31,628 nt of DNA from a virus. Within the stretch, counting starts at the first letter, position 1; each line of letters begins with the position of its first letter. A program made the position numbers and the translations under genes. Positions 15,251 to 23,821 of this stretch are shown piece after piece. Under the pieces are notes generated by a model, which was given only the letters and a program-made list of their open reading frames with translations, was not told the DNA's origin and made no database searches. The stretch is from the IMG/VR virus record IMGVR_UViG_3300033149_005344, positions 1-31,628 of that record; one strand, given 5' to 3'.

Positions 15251-15790
15251 ATGGCTACCGACCTCACCGGCCTCCAGGCCCGCGTTTCGCTGGGCGTAAC
15301 GGCCACCCCGAAAAAGGAAATCGACCTCTCCACCCCGAAAGCCCCGCTCAACCTGAGCGACGTGATCCAATTCGCTTTCGGCTCCGATGCCGACCAGGCA
15401 GACCAAATCTGGTGGGGCCGCCGGACCATCGGCCCCGGAGCGACCGACACCCTCGATCTCGCCGGAAGCCTGACCAACGCCTTCGGCGGAAGCGTCACCT
15501 TCGACAACATCAAGGCGATCCTTATCTTCAACCGCTCCGACACGGCCATCGGTGCCCACACCGCGACCGACGCCGCCATCCAGATCGGCGGAGCGGCCAA
15601 CGAGTTCACCGGCCCCCTCAGCGCGGCTGGGACGTTCGACGTGCCCGCCGGCGGTTTCGCCGGGTTCGCCACGCCCGAGGCCGACGGCTGGGCCGTCACC
15701 CCCGACACCGCCGACGAACTCGACGTGACCAACCTCGACGGCGTGGAGGAAGCCCTCTATGACATCGTGATCATCGGGGAGAGCGCGTAA
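15251..15790 (+). CDS. Virion structural protein, unknown
   Basis: A 179-aa beta-rich protein with a strong ribosome site (AAAGGGAGAA). Features include DVIQFAFGSDADQADQIWWGRRTI and IKAILIFNRSDTAIGAHTATDAAIQIGG, then NEFTGPLSAAGTFDVPAGGFAGFATPEADGWAV. The last pattern resembles proteins that describe a surface value at a lattice (tail or capsid decoration). It lies between the tube and the chaperone genes and is probably a second tail component. Confidence 0.5.
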   Translation: MATDLTGLQARVSLGVTATPKKEIDLSTPKAPLNLSDVIQFAFGSDADQADQIWWGRRTIGPGATDTLDLAGSLTNAFGGSVTFDNIKAILIFNRSDTAIGAHTATDAAIQIGGAANEFTGPLSAAGTFDVPAGGFAGFATPEADGWAVTPDTADELDVTNLDGVEEALYDIVIIGESA

Positions 15791-15812
15791 CTGGAAAGGA
15801 GGCTGTGCCGCG

Positions 15813-16295
15813 ATGGGCCAGTTCACTGATACCGAGGGCCGCATTTGGACCCTCGCCGTCGACGTAAACATCGTGCGCCGCGTCCGGAACGCCTTGGGCG
15901 AGAACCTGCTCGACCTGGCAGGCGGCGAACTATGCAAGCGCGTCACCCGCGACCCCGTGCTGCTCGTCGATCTCATGTACGAGGTTGTCCGGCCCGAGGC
16001 CGAGAGTCAGGACGTTAGCCCCGAGGCCTTCGGCCGGGCCCTCACCGGCGACGTGATCGACGCCGCCACGACCGCCCTCTTGGAGAGCGTCGCGGATTTT
16101 TTCCCGAGCCGGAAGGCGACGGTTCTCCGGCGAATGATCGAGAAAGGGGCGGAGATCGACGCCAAGGTGGTGGCGAGGGCAGAGCGGGTCCTGGAGGACG
16201 GGACGCTCGACGCCGAGATCGAACGGTTGGCGAGCAAGCCTGGGAGACCATCCACCACCTCGCCGGCGCCGTCGGCCTCGACCCCGGCCCCCTGA
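15813..16295 (+). CDS. Tail assembly chaperone, short form (gpG-like)
   Basis: ATG 15813 follows AAAGGAGG (15795-15802). The 160-aa protein begins with a beta part (FTDTEGRIWTLAVDVNIVRRVRNALG) and continues helical (VLLVDLMYEVVRPEAESQDVSPEAFGRALTGDVIDAATTALLESVADFFP). This is the build of the N-terminal domain of siphovirus tail assembly chaperones, which coat the tape measure during tail assembly. It lies upstream of the tape measure gene. The last residues (PSTTSPAPSASTPAP) are low-complexity and likely come from reading past the frameshift point. Confidence 0.65.
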   Translation: MGQFTDTEGRIWTLAVDVNIVRRVRNALGENLLDLAGGELCKRVTRDPVLLVDLMYEVVRPEAESQDVSPEAFGRALTGDVIDAATTALLESVADFFPSRKATVLRRMIEKGAEIDAKVVARAERVLEDGTLDAEIERLASKPGRPSTTSPAPSASTPAP

Positions 16296-16534
16296 CCCTC
16301 CGCGACCTCGTCGCTATGGCCAAGGGCCGGGTCGAGACTTTCGACCGGCTGCAATGGGCAACCACCAGCGCCGTGCTGGCCATGATTGCAAACGTGAATC
16401 GAGACCCGAGGAAAACCGGCCCGTTCAGGGCCCGCGACTTCGACCCCTACGCCAAGCGATGCCGGAATGGAGTGCCAATCACGCCCGACAATATCGAGGA
16501 TCTCAAGGTTTTCGTTCCAGGAGAATCGCCATGA
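15813..16534 (+). CDS. Tail assembly chaperone, -1 frameshift long form (gpGT-like)
   Basis: In the -1 frame the coding pattern continues from about 16232 as EQAWETIHHLAGAVGLDPGPLTLRDLVAMAKGRVE..., with a clear helical chaperone domain, and stops at 16534. Joining the frames gives about 240 aa, equivalent to lambda gpG-T, which is made by ribosomal -1 slippage. The -1 frame is open from upstream of 16142 to 16534, so the shift falls within roughly 16142-16295. I see no textbook slippery heptamer there. An indel in the sequence is a fair alternative. The long-form stop overlaps the next ATG (ATGA). Confidence 0.6.
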
Positions 16535-17418
16535 CCCGCGCACTCGTTGCCGTTGCCTTGGCCGTCGCCGTGGTAGGCTGTGGCCAGCCCGACCTTACCC
16601 GCGACCGCCAGGCTGCCGAGGCCGCCCTTGCCGACATTCCCGACCGGGCCGACAAGGCCATCGGCCACATTGACAAAGCCAAGACGGGGGCCCGCGAGTC
16701 GGCCGCCGAGGTCCGCGACGCCGCCAGCGACGCCTCGACGATTCCCCAGGCCCGCCCCATCGCCGAGCGCCTCGCCACGAGCGCCGACCGCCTCGACCGC
16801 GAGGTCGTGCCCGAGTTGGACGAAGCCCTCGCCGACGTGGAAGCCGTAAAGACCGGGGCCGTCGACGCTGCCGGTCTCGCCGACGCCATCGCCAACCTTG
16901 AAGCCGAACGCGACCAATGGAAGGCCGAGGCAGCCGAGCAACGCGAGCGGGCCGACTCGGCCATCCGCAAGTGGCTACTGATCGTCGCCGCGGCCGGTTT
17001 CGCGGGCATCCTCGCCGGCGGAGCCCTTTTCGTATGGGTCGGCCGCAAGGTCGGCCTCGCCGTCGGTCTCGGAAGCCTCGCCCTCTTTGCCGCAGCCGTT
17101 GCCCTACACCGGTGGTACGAGTGGATTGCCTGGGGAGGCCTCGCCGTGATCCTGCTGGCCGTCGCGGGCCTTGCCTACGGCCTGTGGCGATACCGCGACG
17201 CTTTCCGGGCCGTTGTCGAGGGTGGCGAGCACTTCAAGGAATACCTTCAGGACGGCGTCACGTACACCCGCGAGCAAATCCGCGACATCTTCCGACGCAT
17301 GCAGCGCGCCACGCAGTACCACGCCCGGAGCGACGCCGAGAAGATGGTCCGCGACGTGAAGAAGGAGGTCAAGACGGGATGCCCCGCATTGTCCTCGTTG
17401 CCCTTGCCGCCCTCGTAG
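16531..17418 (+). CDS. Predicted lipoprotein with three membrane segments
   Basis: ATG 16531 follows CAGGAGA; the longer frame is a shadow. Residues 1-17 are a lipoprotein signal (ALVAVALAVAVVGC, Cys17). A long helical coiled-coil stretch (20-145, DRQAAEAALADIPDRADKAIGHIDKA...) follows. Three membrane segments lie near 148-170, 173-192 and 199-218, with a basic cytoplasmic tail. Between tail chaperone and tape measure this is unusual. It might serve lysis, membrane passage or superinfection exclusion. The sequence gives no family. Confidence 0.55.
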   Translation: MTRALVAVALAVAVVGCGQPDLTRDRQAAEAALADIPDRADKAIGHIDKAKTGARESAAEVRDAASDASTIPQARPIAERLATSADRLDREVVPELDEALADVEAVKTGAVDAAGLADAIANLEAERDQWKAEAAEQRERADSAIRKWLLIVAAAGFAGILAGGALFVWVGRKVGLAVGLGSLALFAAAVALHRWYEWIAWGGLAVILLAVAGLAYGLWRYRDAFRAVVEGGEHFKEYLQDGVTYTREQIRDIFRRMQRATQYHARSDAEKMVRDVKKEVKTGCPALSSLPLPPS

Positions 17419-17558
17419 TCGGCTGTGCCACGCCTGACCGGCCGGACCGGCGAGACATCCACTTCAAGTGGGACGGCGAGCGGTGGGAAAAGGTTATGCC
17501 ACCCGACGAACCCGAACTGGAAAGGATACCTCCATGGCGCGTCGCTATATTCTCTTGA
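17379..17558 (+). CDS. Small lipoprotein (possible o-spanin)
   Basis: A 59-aa protein starting at ATG 17379 after AAGGAGG, overlapping the end of the previous gene by 40 nt. It has a signal with lipobox LVVGC (Cys16), then a short proline- and charge-rich tail. Size and overlap resemble Rz1-like outer-membrane spanins, but no partner i-spanin is certain. It overlaps the next gene by 25 nt. Confidence 0.5.
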   Translation: MPRIVLVALAALVVGCATPDRPDRRDIHFKWDGERWEKVMPPDEPELERIPPWRVAIFS

Positions 17559-17791
17559 ACCCGGCCGACGGGCCCCTGTGGAGGCTCGCCCAGGCCGTCA
17601 CCTGCCAGGGTGCGACCGAGTACCTCGACTTTGCCGACCTCGCCCGCCGCCTTTGCGAGAAAGAGGCCGGCGAGGCCGAGGTCAACATCGCGCAGATGAG
17701 CGAGATCGTGGCCGACCTCCAGCGCCTGCTCGCTGACGATCCGCAGGCCGTGCTGGCCGTCCTCGCCGACAAGCTGCCGGCCACCCCGTAA
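17534..17791 (+). CDS. Small phage protein, unknown
   Basis: The 85-aa product begins MARRYILLNPADGPLWRLAQAVTCQGATEYLDFADLARRLCEKE and ends in a helical region (EIVADLQRLLADDPQAVLAVLADKL). The ribosome site is GGAAAGGA. No family recognised; its place before the gp10-like and tape measure genes suggests a tail role. Confidence 0.5.
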   Translation: MARRYILLNPADGPLWRLAQAVTCQGATEYLDFADLARRLCEKEAGEAEVNIAQMSEIVADLQRLLADDPQAVLAVLADKLPATP

Positions 17792-17804
17792 TGCGAGGCT
17801 ACCC

Positions 17805-18293
17805 ATGCTCCGCTTCAACGTCGATTACAGCATGTTCTTCGACAAGATGCCCGTCAAGCGGGCCATAGACAAGGCCTCGCGCGACCGCCTGATGAAGGCC
17901 GGGTCCTTCGTCCGCACGACGGCCAAGCGGAGCATCCGTAAGCGCAAGAGCATCAGCGAGCCGGGCCAGCAACCGCGAAGTCACCACGGCCTGCTGCGGA
18001 AATTGATCTTCTTCGGTCTCGAACCTTACGCCAAGACCGTCGTCGTCGGCCCGATGGACGCCAACATCGAGAATCCGCCTGTACCGAACCTGCTGGAGTT
18101 TGGCGGACGGGCCCGCCGGTACTTCCGGTGGCGTGGCTGGCCGCCCCGGCCCGAGCCCTGTAGCCGCAACGCCCCCGGCGCCATCGCGTACATGGCCCGA
18201 TACCGGCCGCGGCCGTTCATGGGCCCCGCCCTCGAGGCCGAGGCCCCGAACTTCCCCGACCTGTTCAAGAACAGCATCAGAAAGGTCGCCTGA
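17805..18293 (+). CDS. HK97 gp10-like tail component
   Basis: The 162-aa protein has the basic N-terminal half of gp10-type minor tail proteins (KRAIDKASRDRLMKAGSFVRTTAKRSIRKRKSISEPGQQPRSHHG). A beta section follows (KTVVVGPMDANIENPPVPNLLEFGG), then the C-terminal RPRPFMGPALEAEAPNFPDLFKNSI, where RPFMxPALE is a family hallmark. These proteins help join or terminate the tail. The stop overlaps the tape measure ATG (TGATG). Confidence 0.7.
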   Translation: MLRFNVDYSMFFDKMPVKRAIDKASRDRLMKAGSFVRTTAKRSIRKRKSISEPGQQPRSHHGLLRKLIFFGLEPYAKTVVVGPMDANIENPPVPNLLEFGGRARRYFRWRGWPPRPEPCSRNAPGAIAYMARYRPRPFMGPALEAEAPNFPDLFKNSIRKVA

Positions 18294-20530
18294 TGGGCCG
18301 CACCGGACAGATCAAGGCCGGAGAGGCGTTCGTCGAACTCAGCCTCCACGACCGCACACAACGGGCCCTCGGCCGGGTCCAGGCCCGCCTCAAGCGTTTC
18401 GGCCGGGACACCGCCGCCCTCGGCCGGTCCATGCTCACCGTCGGTGCCGCCGCCCTGGGGCCCCTCGCCGGAGCCCTCAAGACGTTCTCAAGCCTCGGCG
18501 ACGCCACCGCCAAGATGGCCCGCCGGACCGGCCTGAGCGTCGAGGCTGTCCAGAGCCTCGGTTTCGCCGCCGAGCGGTCCGGTTCCAGTACCGAAGCCCT
18601 CGAGAAGGGCGTCCGACGGATGCAGCGGACCGTGTGGGATGCCACGAGAGGCCTCAGCACGGCAAACGATGCCCTGGACGAACTCGGCCTTACCGCCGAT
18701 GACCTGGCAGGCAAGAGCCCCGAGGAACAGTTCAAGATCCTCGCCGACGCCCTCCACGGCGTCGACGGGGCCAGCCGCCGCGCCGCCATCGCCCAGCAGA
18801 TCTTCGGCCGGTCCGGTACCGAACTGCTACCCATGTTCGAGAAAGGCCGGGCCGGGCTCGAGGCCCTGCAAGACCGTTTCCACAGCCTCGGCGTCACCCT
18901 CAGCAGCGAGGAAACGCAGGCCGCCGAGCGGTTCACCGACCAGCTGACCAACCTTTGGACCGGCCTCAAGTACGGCGTCGCCCTGATCGGCAGCCGCCTA
19001 GAACCCGCCATCCGCGACCTGCTCGGCACCGCCCAGGACACCATCCGCGAGTGGGCCGGCTGGATCAAGAACAACCGCGGCCTCATCACCTCCTACGCCC
19101 GCCTCGCCCTCGAGGTCGGCAAGTGGGTGGCCCTGATCGGCGGCGGCCTGCTCGTCGTGGGGAAATTCGCCGGGGCCATCGGCAGCCTGATCGGCGTCGT
19201 CAAGGGGCTGTCGGCCGCGACCGCGGCCCTCATCGCCAACCCCGTAGCCCTCGCCTTCGTCGGGGCCGCCGCCGTGATCGGCGGCGTTGTCTATGCCATG
19301 GACCGCCTCACCACCCACTACGCCGAACTGCGCCACGAGGCAGAGCAAGCCCTCGGCACGCAACGCCGCCAGAACGCCGCTGACCTTGAGCGGATCGAAC
19401 GCCTCCAGGCCCTCGCCGACAAGGAAAGCCTCACAAACCGCGAGCGGGAAAAGGCACAGGACCTCATCGACACCCTCAACAACCACCTCGGCGACTACGG
19501 CGCCACGGTCGACGAGACTACCGGCAAGGTCCACGGGCTCGCCGAGGCAACCGACGGGTGGCGGAAGACCATGCAGCAGGTCACTATCGCCAAGGCCCAG
19601 GCCGAGGTCATGGAGTTGCAGCACAACCTGGACGAACTACGGACCGAATTCTACAGCCGGACGCAAAGCCCCCTCCGCGTCTGGCGAGAGATGTTCGGTG
19701 CCGACGCACTCGGCGAACTTGACGAGCGGATCGACGTGGCACGGGCCAAGTTGGAGGCCGCCCGCAAGCACCTTCAGGCCTTGGAGGAAGGCCCGGTCAC
19801 GCGCCAAGAACTGACGGGCCAAGACGAGGCCGCCGACACGGGCCCGGACCTCGGGCCCGCCGAGGACGCCGCCCGCAACCTCGCCGACCTCGACCGAACC
19901 CTGACGACCCGCCTGCACCGCCTCCGCCTTGAGATGATCGAGGACGAGCACGCTCGACGCATCGCCCTCATCAATCACCGCTACGACGTGGAGCGGCAAC
20001 GCCTGAAAGAGCAGGGGGCCACAGCCGAGCAACTCGCCACCCTTCAGGCTGCCCGCCAAGCAGAACTGGCCAAGGCCCGCCAGGACGCCGAACGCAAGCG
20101 AGCCGAGGAAAACGACCGCCGCGAGCGGGAGTGGAAGCAACAGCGGCTCGCCGAACTCGATTACGAACGCGACCTCCGCCAGCAACTCGCCCGCGAGGAA
20201 ATCCGGGCCACGAAGGAAGGCAAGGAGGAACGCTTCGCCCTACTCGAACTGCAACGTAAGGCGGCTATCCGCGAGGCCGCCGAGTATGGCCAGGATGCCA
20301 TCGACCTTGTCAACCGCCTCTATGACGCGAAACGGCGAGCGATTGAGGGCGCCGATGAGGCCGACCGCGTCGCCCGGAGCACTCGCGGCACGTTCGGCAG
20401 TTTCAGGGCCGGGGCGAGCCTGGCCGTGGCATCGGTGGCCGAGCGAACGGCCAAGGCCGTCGAGGAGACGGCGCGGAACACCAAGCGGCTGGTCGAAGAG
20501 GCCAGGCGTGGCGGGCCTGTCTTCGGGTGA
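18293..20530 (+). CDS. Tape measure protein
   Basis: The 745-aa protein sets tail length. It has a helical N-terminus (RVQARLKRFGRDTAALGRSMLTVGAAALGPLAGALKTFSSLGDATAKMARRTGLSVEAVQSLGFAAERSGSS), the conserved opening of these proteins. Next comes a hydrophobic domain at about 275-340 (VALIGGGLLVVGKFAGAIGSLIGVV, LIANPVALAFVGAAAVIGGVVYAMD), expected to insert into the host membrane. The C-terminal part is long coiled coil (KQQRLAELDYERDLRQQLAREEIRATKEGKEER). At about 1.5 angstrom per residue this implies a tail near 110 nm. It ends before the tail-tip genes. Confidence 0.9.
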   Translation: MGRTGQIKAGEAFVELSLHDRTQRALGRVQARLKRFGRDTAALGRSMLTVGAAALGPLAGALKTFSSLGDATAKMARRTGLSVEAVQSLGFAAERSGSSTEALEKGVRRMQRTVWDATRGLSTANDALDELGLTADDLAGKSPEEQFKILADALHGVDGASRRAAIAQQIFGRSGTELLPMFEKGRAGLEALQDRFHSLGVTLSSEETQAAERFTDQLTNLWTGLKYGVALIGSRLEPAIRDLLGTAQDTIREWAGWIKNNRGLITSYARLALEVGKWVALIGGGLLVVGKFAGAIGSLIGVVKGLSAATAALIANPVALAFVGAAAVIGGVVYAMDRLTTHYAELRHEAEQALGTQRRQNAADLERIERLQALADKESLTNREREKAQDLIDTLNNHLGDYGATVDETTGKVHGLAEATDGWRKTMQQVTIAKAQAEVMELQHNLDELRTEFYSRTQSPLRVWREMFGADALGELDERIDVARAKLEAARKHLQALEEGPVTRQELTGQDEAADTGPDLGPAEDAARNLADLDRTLTTRLHRLRLEMIEDEHARRIALINHRYDVERQRLKEQGATAEQLATLQAARQAELAKARQDAERKRAEENDRREREWKQQRLAELDYERDLRQQLAREEIRATKEGKEERFALLELQRKAAIREAAEYGQDAIDLVNRLYDAKRRAIEGADEADRVARSTRGTFGSFRAGASLAVASVAERTAKAVEETARNTKRLVEEARRGGPVFG

Positions 20531-20541
20531 GGGAGAAAAGC

Positions 20542-21432
20542 ATGGCCATCACGGTCGCCGAGCGCCACGAAACCGATACCGGCAGCGACGGCCAGCGGAA
20601 GGGGACCGAGAAGCGGTATATCATCAAGGGGACGGCGTCCCTGGCGGACGCCCTGGCTGAACTCGCGTCCGTCTCCCCGACGACGTTCAACGATCTGGTC
20701 CGCCAGACCTGGAACGTCGAACCCGTATTCGTCGACGTCGACAACCCGGACCAGTGCATCTGGTACGGCACCGTCTACTATGAGCAGACGAAGACCAGTA
20801 CCCTCAAACTGGCCAAGGGCGATCAGATCATCCGGACGCGTTCCGGCGGCGGCACGGAGCACATCATGGTCCCCATCATTCGGCGCGGGGCCTACGCACC
20901 GTCCGGCGAAACCGCCCCTGCCGCCCACGGCATCGGCGACGATGGCCGCGGCAACGTCGAAGGCGTGGACATCCACGGATGGCGGTACGAGTTCACCGTG
21001 ACGCGCATTTATCATAACCCTACCGGCACCGGCGAGGATGATGCGCCCAGCGAGGGCGATATCGCCTTCGAGCTCAACCACACCAACGGCGCCAAGTTCA
21101 CGGTCGTCGACACGCACAGCGGGCGGACCATCACCGCCCAGGTCGACGAGTGTATCTTCCTCGGCCACGAATGCGGCGGTACGGAGCGAGCCGACGGCGG
21201 GTTCCAGATTGACTACCATTTCGCCATCCGACCGCACCGGACGGAATTCGAGATTCCGAACACGGGGATCACGGTGCCTGAGGTCCATGGCTGGGATTAT
21301 CTGTGGACCCGGTACGAGCAGGCGGAGGACGATACGGCGAAGCGGGCGTATGCCAAGGCCCTGGCCGCCTACGTCGACCAGGTCTACTACCAGGGCGACT
21401 TCTCCGGCCTCAAACTCAAGAGCAGCCTGTAA
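20542..21432 (+). CDS. Tail-tip/baseplate protein candidate
   Basis: ATG 20542 follows GGGAGA and is preferred over GTG 20527. The 296-aa product has an N-terminal helical-plus-strand part and a middle beta domain (IHGWRYEFTVTRIYHNP, KFTVVDTHSGRTITAQVDECIFLGHECGG). It ends with PEVHGWDYLWTRYEQAEDDTAKRAYAKALAAYVDQVYYQGDFSGLKL. It directly follows the tape measure, the slot of distal tail or hub proteins. No family is recognised. Confidence 0.5.
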   Translation: MAITVAERHETDTGSDGQRKGTEKRYIIKGTASLADALAELASVSPTTFNDLVRQTWNVEPVFVDVDNPDQCIWYGTVYYEQTKTSTLKLAKGDQIIRTRSGGGTEHIMVPIIRRGAYAPSGETAPAAHGIGDDGRGNVEGVDIHGWRYEFTVTRIYHNPTGTGEDDAPSEGDIAFELNHTNGAKFTVVDTHSGRTITAQVDECIFLGHECGGTERADGGFQIDYHFAIRPHRTEFEIPNTGITVPEVHGWDYLWTRYEQAEDDTAKRAYAKALAAYVDQVYYQGDFSGLKLKSSL

Positions 21433-21436
21433 CGCC

Positions 21437-23074
21437 ATGGGCACCTTCGACCACGTCCATCCCGGTCAACCGATCTCCGGCATCCCCGCCGCGGCCTACA
21501 ACGCCGCGATGGATGCAGCCAGAGCATTCCAGCAGAGCGGAACCCTCTTCGACCGCAAGGCGGCACTACAGGCGGTCGGCCCCGTGGTCTGGGTGCGCAA
21601 CAATACCGGCTCGGCCCTCGCCCGGTTTGACGTGACCGCATTGGGCCTGCCGATCATCGTGCCAGCGGACAACGAGAGCGAGTTCGAGCAGCAGGTCATG
21701 TTCGAGGGCGGCACACCCAGCGTCCCCGCCGATCTCGGGGAGTGGGCCATCACGCTAGAGCCGATCCCGGCCGGCAAGATCGGCCGTGCAATGGTCTCCG
21801 GCCTTTGCCAGGTCCGCCTCTACGTCCCGGAGGGCCAAGAGGAGTACGAGTTCGCCGACGTCGCCGGCGGTGCCACGGGTTACCTGCTGCTGCAGCGCGA
21901 GGGACCCGCCCAGATCCTCTGGCGGGAAAGCGGCACGAGCACGAGCACGGAGGACCTGAAGTGGGCCGTGGTGCGCCTCGGCCTGCCGGCCCGCCGCGGC
22001 TTCTGGGTCCGGCTCACGGCCGAGTCGGGCGACCTCGGCGGCGACTATTCCTGGATCATGCTCCAGGACGACGGCGAGACGCCCGTTGACCCCGAGATCA
22101 GCGGCGAGAACACCGCCCACGAGGTCTCCGACCGCGAGGGCCTCAGAACCGACGCCGACGAGGGCGAGGAGGCCACGTCGGGCACCGTCGTCTGGGCCTG
22201 GCCCGCCGGCTTCGACGACGAGGGGGCGCCGCTGCTGCGGTTCGAGCACCGGCCCGCCGAGGTTTCCGTCAAGAACACGACGGCGAATGATCTGAGCAAG
22301 TTCGACGTCCTCGGCGTCAGCGGCGTCGAGATCACGCCAGCGACCAGCCTCTCAAAGTTCAAGCGGCGGGTGGCGCTTACAGGTACGACGCCGGCCGTGC
22401 CGGACCATCGCGGGAAGTTCGTGGTCCTCTTGGACGACCTGCCTGCCGGCGCCGTCGGCCGGGCCATCGCCTCGGGCCTCTGCCACGTCCAGATTAGCGT
22501 CTCGGCCGGCGAAGAGGCCATCGAGCGGGCCGACGTGGACGACGGCCAAGTCGGTCACCTCGTGCCTCGCCCCGATGGCAGTGCCCAGATTCTCTGGCGC
22601 GAGACCGGAACCGGCACGCGGTGGGCCATCGTCCGGCTCGGCCCGGACCGGCGGCGCGGCTTCTGGGCCCGCCTGACCGCCGAATCCAGCAACCTCGGCG
22701 ACTACTCCTGGATCATGCTGGAGGATGACGCCTCGACGGAGGTCACGCCGAACGTGACGGGTTCCTGGGACGGCACCGACAAGGCCTCGGAGGTCAACGG
22801 CCGCGAGAAGATCGGCACCGACGCGAGCGAGGCGTCGGACCCGAACGCGCCGGCTCGGACGGTCTGGATGTGGCCGGTGTCGGACGGATCATATCGGTTC
22901 ATCTATGAGCGGGCGGACGAAACGCACGTGTACTTCGACAGCACCGATTACTTTGACAGGTACCAGTTCAGCGGCATCCGCTGTGACCGGGACGGCCGGG
23001 TCCTCGCCGCCTACGGTCATGCCGATGGATGGAAGTGGTACGACATTCACGGAAATCTCTTATCAAATGAGTAG
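21437..23074 (+). CDS. Tail/fibre protein with two copies of a 200-residue domain
   Basis: ATG 21437 lies 4 nt after the previous stop. The N-terminus (FDHVHPGQPISGIPAAAYNAAMDAARAFQQ) looks like a virion-docking helix. Two related domains follow: copy 1 from about residue 50 and copy 2 from about residue 275. Matching segments are IPAGKIGRAMVSGLCQVRLYV with LPAGAVGRAIASGLCHVQISV; GPAQILWRESG with GSAQILWRETG; RRGFWVRLTAESGDLGGDYSWIMLQDD with RRGFWARLTAESSNLGDYSWIMLEDD. The C-terminus is a short beta tip. The duplication has diverged. It is probably an exposed tail structure. Confidence 0.6.
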   Translation: MGTFDHVHPGQPISGIPAAAYNAAMDAARAFQQSGTLFDRKAALQAVGPVVWVRNNTGSALARFDVTALGLPIIVPADNESEFEQQVMFEGGTPSVPADLGEWAITLEPIPAGKIGRAMVSGLCQVRLYVPEGQEEYEFADVAGGATGYLLLQREGPAQILWRESGTSTSTEDLKWAVVRLGLPARRGFWVRLTAESGDLGGDYSWIMLQDDGETPVDPEISGENTAHEVSDREGLRTDADEGEEATSGTVVWAWPAGFDDEGAPLLRFEHRPAEVSVKNTTANDLSKFDVLGVSGVEITPATSLSKFKRRVALTGTTPAVPDHRGKFVVLLDDLPAGAVGRAIASGLCHVQISVSAGEEAIERADVDDGQVGHLVPRPDGSAQILWRETGTGTRWAIVRLGPDRRRGFWARLTAESSNLGDYSWIMLEDDASTEVTPNVTGSWDGTDKASEVNGREKIGTDASEASDPNAPARTVWMWPVSDGSYRFIYERADETHVYFDSTDYFDRYQFSGIRCDRDGRVLAAYGHADGWKWYDIHGNLLSNE

Positions 23075-23678
23075 TGATCTCGCCGTCCACGTCATCAGCC
23101 GCACGGGCCACGGCCCGAACCGCTGGCTGCGAGCCTGGCTGGAGCACCGCCACCTCGCGCCCGAGATCGTCACGTCGCGCTACGAGGTGGCCGCCGGTCG
23201 CAACCGATCGGTTGAGCGGTTCCTGACGAAGGCCGTGCCAGACGGGGCGGCGTTCCTGCTGCAACTCGACGAGGACATGTTCCCCCGGCCCGAAACCGAC
23301 GCGATCCTCGACCTCGCGAGCGGCGACCTCGTGTACTGCGGCTATCCGGCTCGCGATGGGCACAAGGGCGTTTACGGCGACGGCATGATCGCGCCCGGCT
23401 GTCTGCGGATGAGCGCCCGCCTGCTTCAGCAGATCGACCCGCCGTGGTTCTGCCCGCGGTGGAACCACAATCGGACCGAGCAGATCGCATGCGAGGCGAC
23501 GCACCTCATGCGGGCCGCCCAGGACCGCGGCTACCAGTGCCGCATCGTCGGCCTCATCGACCACCTCGTGGTGGCTGTTCTCAGAGCCAACCCGGCCCGG
23601 CCGACCGAGCCGGATCTGGCAATGCCGGCTGACCTGTCCTCTAACCGCGATCCTCTCGCTTCGACAACTTTCCCTTGA
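23067..23678 (+). CDS. Glycosyltransferase-like protein, last tail-module gene
   Basis: The 203-aa product starts with DLAVHVISRTGHGPNRWLRAWLEHR and has AAGRNRSVERFL, then AAFLLQLDEDMFPRPETDAILDLASGDLVYCGYP, an acidic DED motif like the metal site of GT-A glycosyltransferases. EATHLMRAAQDRGYQCRIVGLIDH near the end fits the same fold. It overlaps the previous gene by 8 nt and is the last gene before the CRISPR locus. The distant relative at 14153 shares this plan. Virion, DNA or cell-surface sugar transfer are all possible. Confidence 0.5.
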   Translation: MSSDLAVHVISRTGHGPNRWLRAWLEHRHLAPEIVTSRYEVAAGRNRSVERFLTKAVPDGAAFLLQLDEDMFPRPETDAILDLASGDLVYCGYPARDGHKGVYGDGMIAPGCLRMSARLLQQIDPPWFCPRWNHNRTEQIACEATHLMRAAQDRGYQCRIVGLIDHLVVAVLRANPARPTEPDLAMPADLSSNRDPLASTTFP

Positions 23679-23711
23679 GCAGCACATCTAACCCTTAACG
23701 TTTCTTGGTCT

Positions 23712-23821
23712 AAAAAAAAGGCACCCCTTCTGGGAGGTGCCGGGTGCGCCCCGTAGGGCGTTGCCCGCGGAACGAAAGTTCCTTACTGTGACTTGAAGAA
23801 CAATCGCCGCTCAGGTACACT
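23712..23821 (-). ncRNA. tracrRNA
   Basis: Reading leftward, the RNA begins with the anti-repeat (23821-23786). Its first 18 nt match the array repeat exactly. It pairs with the crRNA repeat as 18 bp, an internal loop (5 by 4), then 7 bp, a U-G and 5 bp. After TAAGG come hairpin GGAAC-TTTC-GTTCC, the GGGCAACGCCC and CGCCC-TAC-GGGGCG stems and a terminal hairpin (23741-23720). Eight Ts follow (23719-23712), a clear intrinsic terminator. The layout, including AAGG after the duplex and GCAACGC in the middle, resembles type II-C tracrRNAs such as that of Neisseria. It guides crRNA processing and Cas9 loading. The promoter is at 23828-23856. Confidence 0.9.
23793..23821 (+). promoter_or_regulatory. 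Candidate cas9 promoter inside the anti-repeat
   Basis: On the plus strand TTGAAG (23793-23798), 17 nt, then TACACT (23816-23821) gives a moderate sigma-70-like promoter (4/6 and 4/6). Its start would fall near 23828, 39 nt before the cas9 ATG. The same two boxes, 16 nt apart, occur in every CRISPR repeat on the minus strand. The promoter lies within the tracrRNA gene and faces the tracrRNA promoter. Predicted only. Confidence 0.45.
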
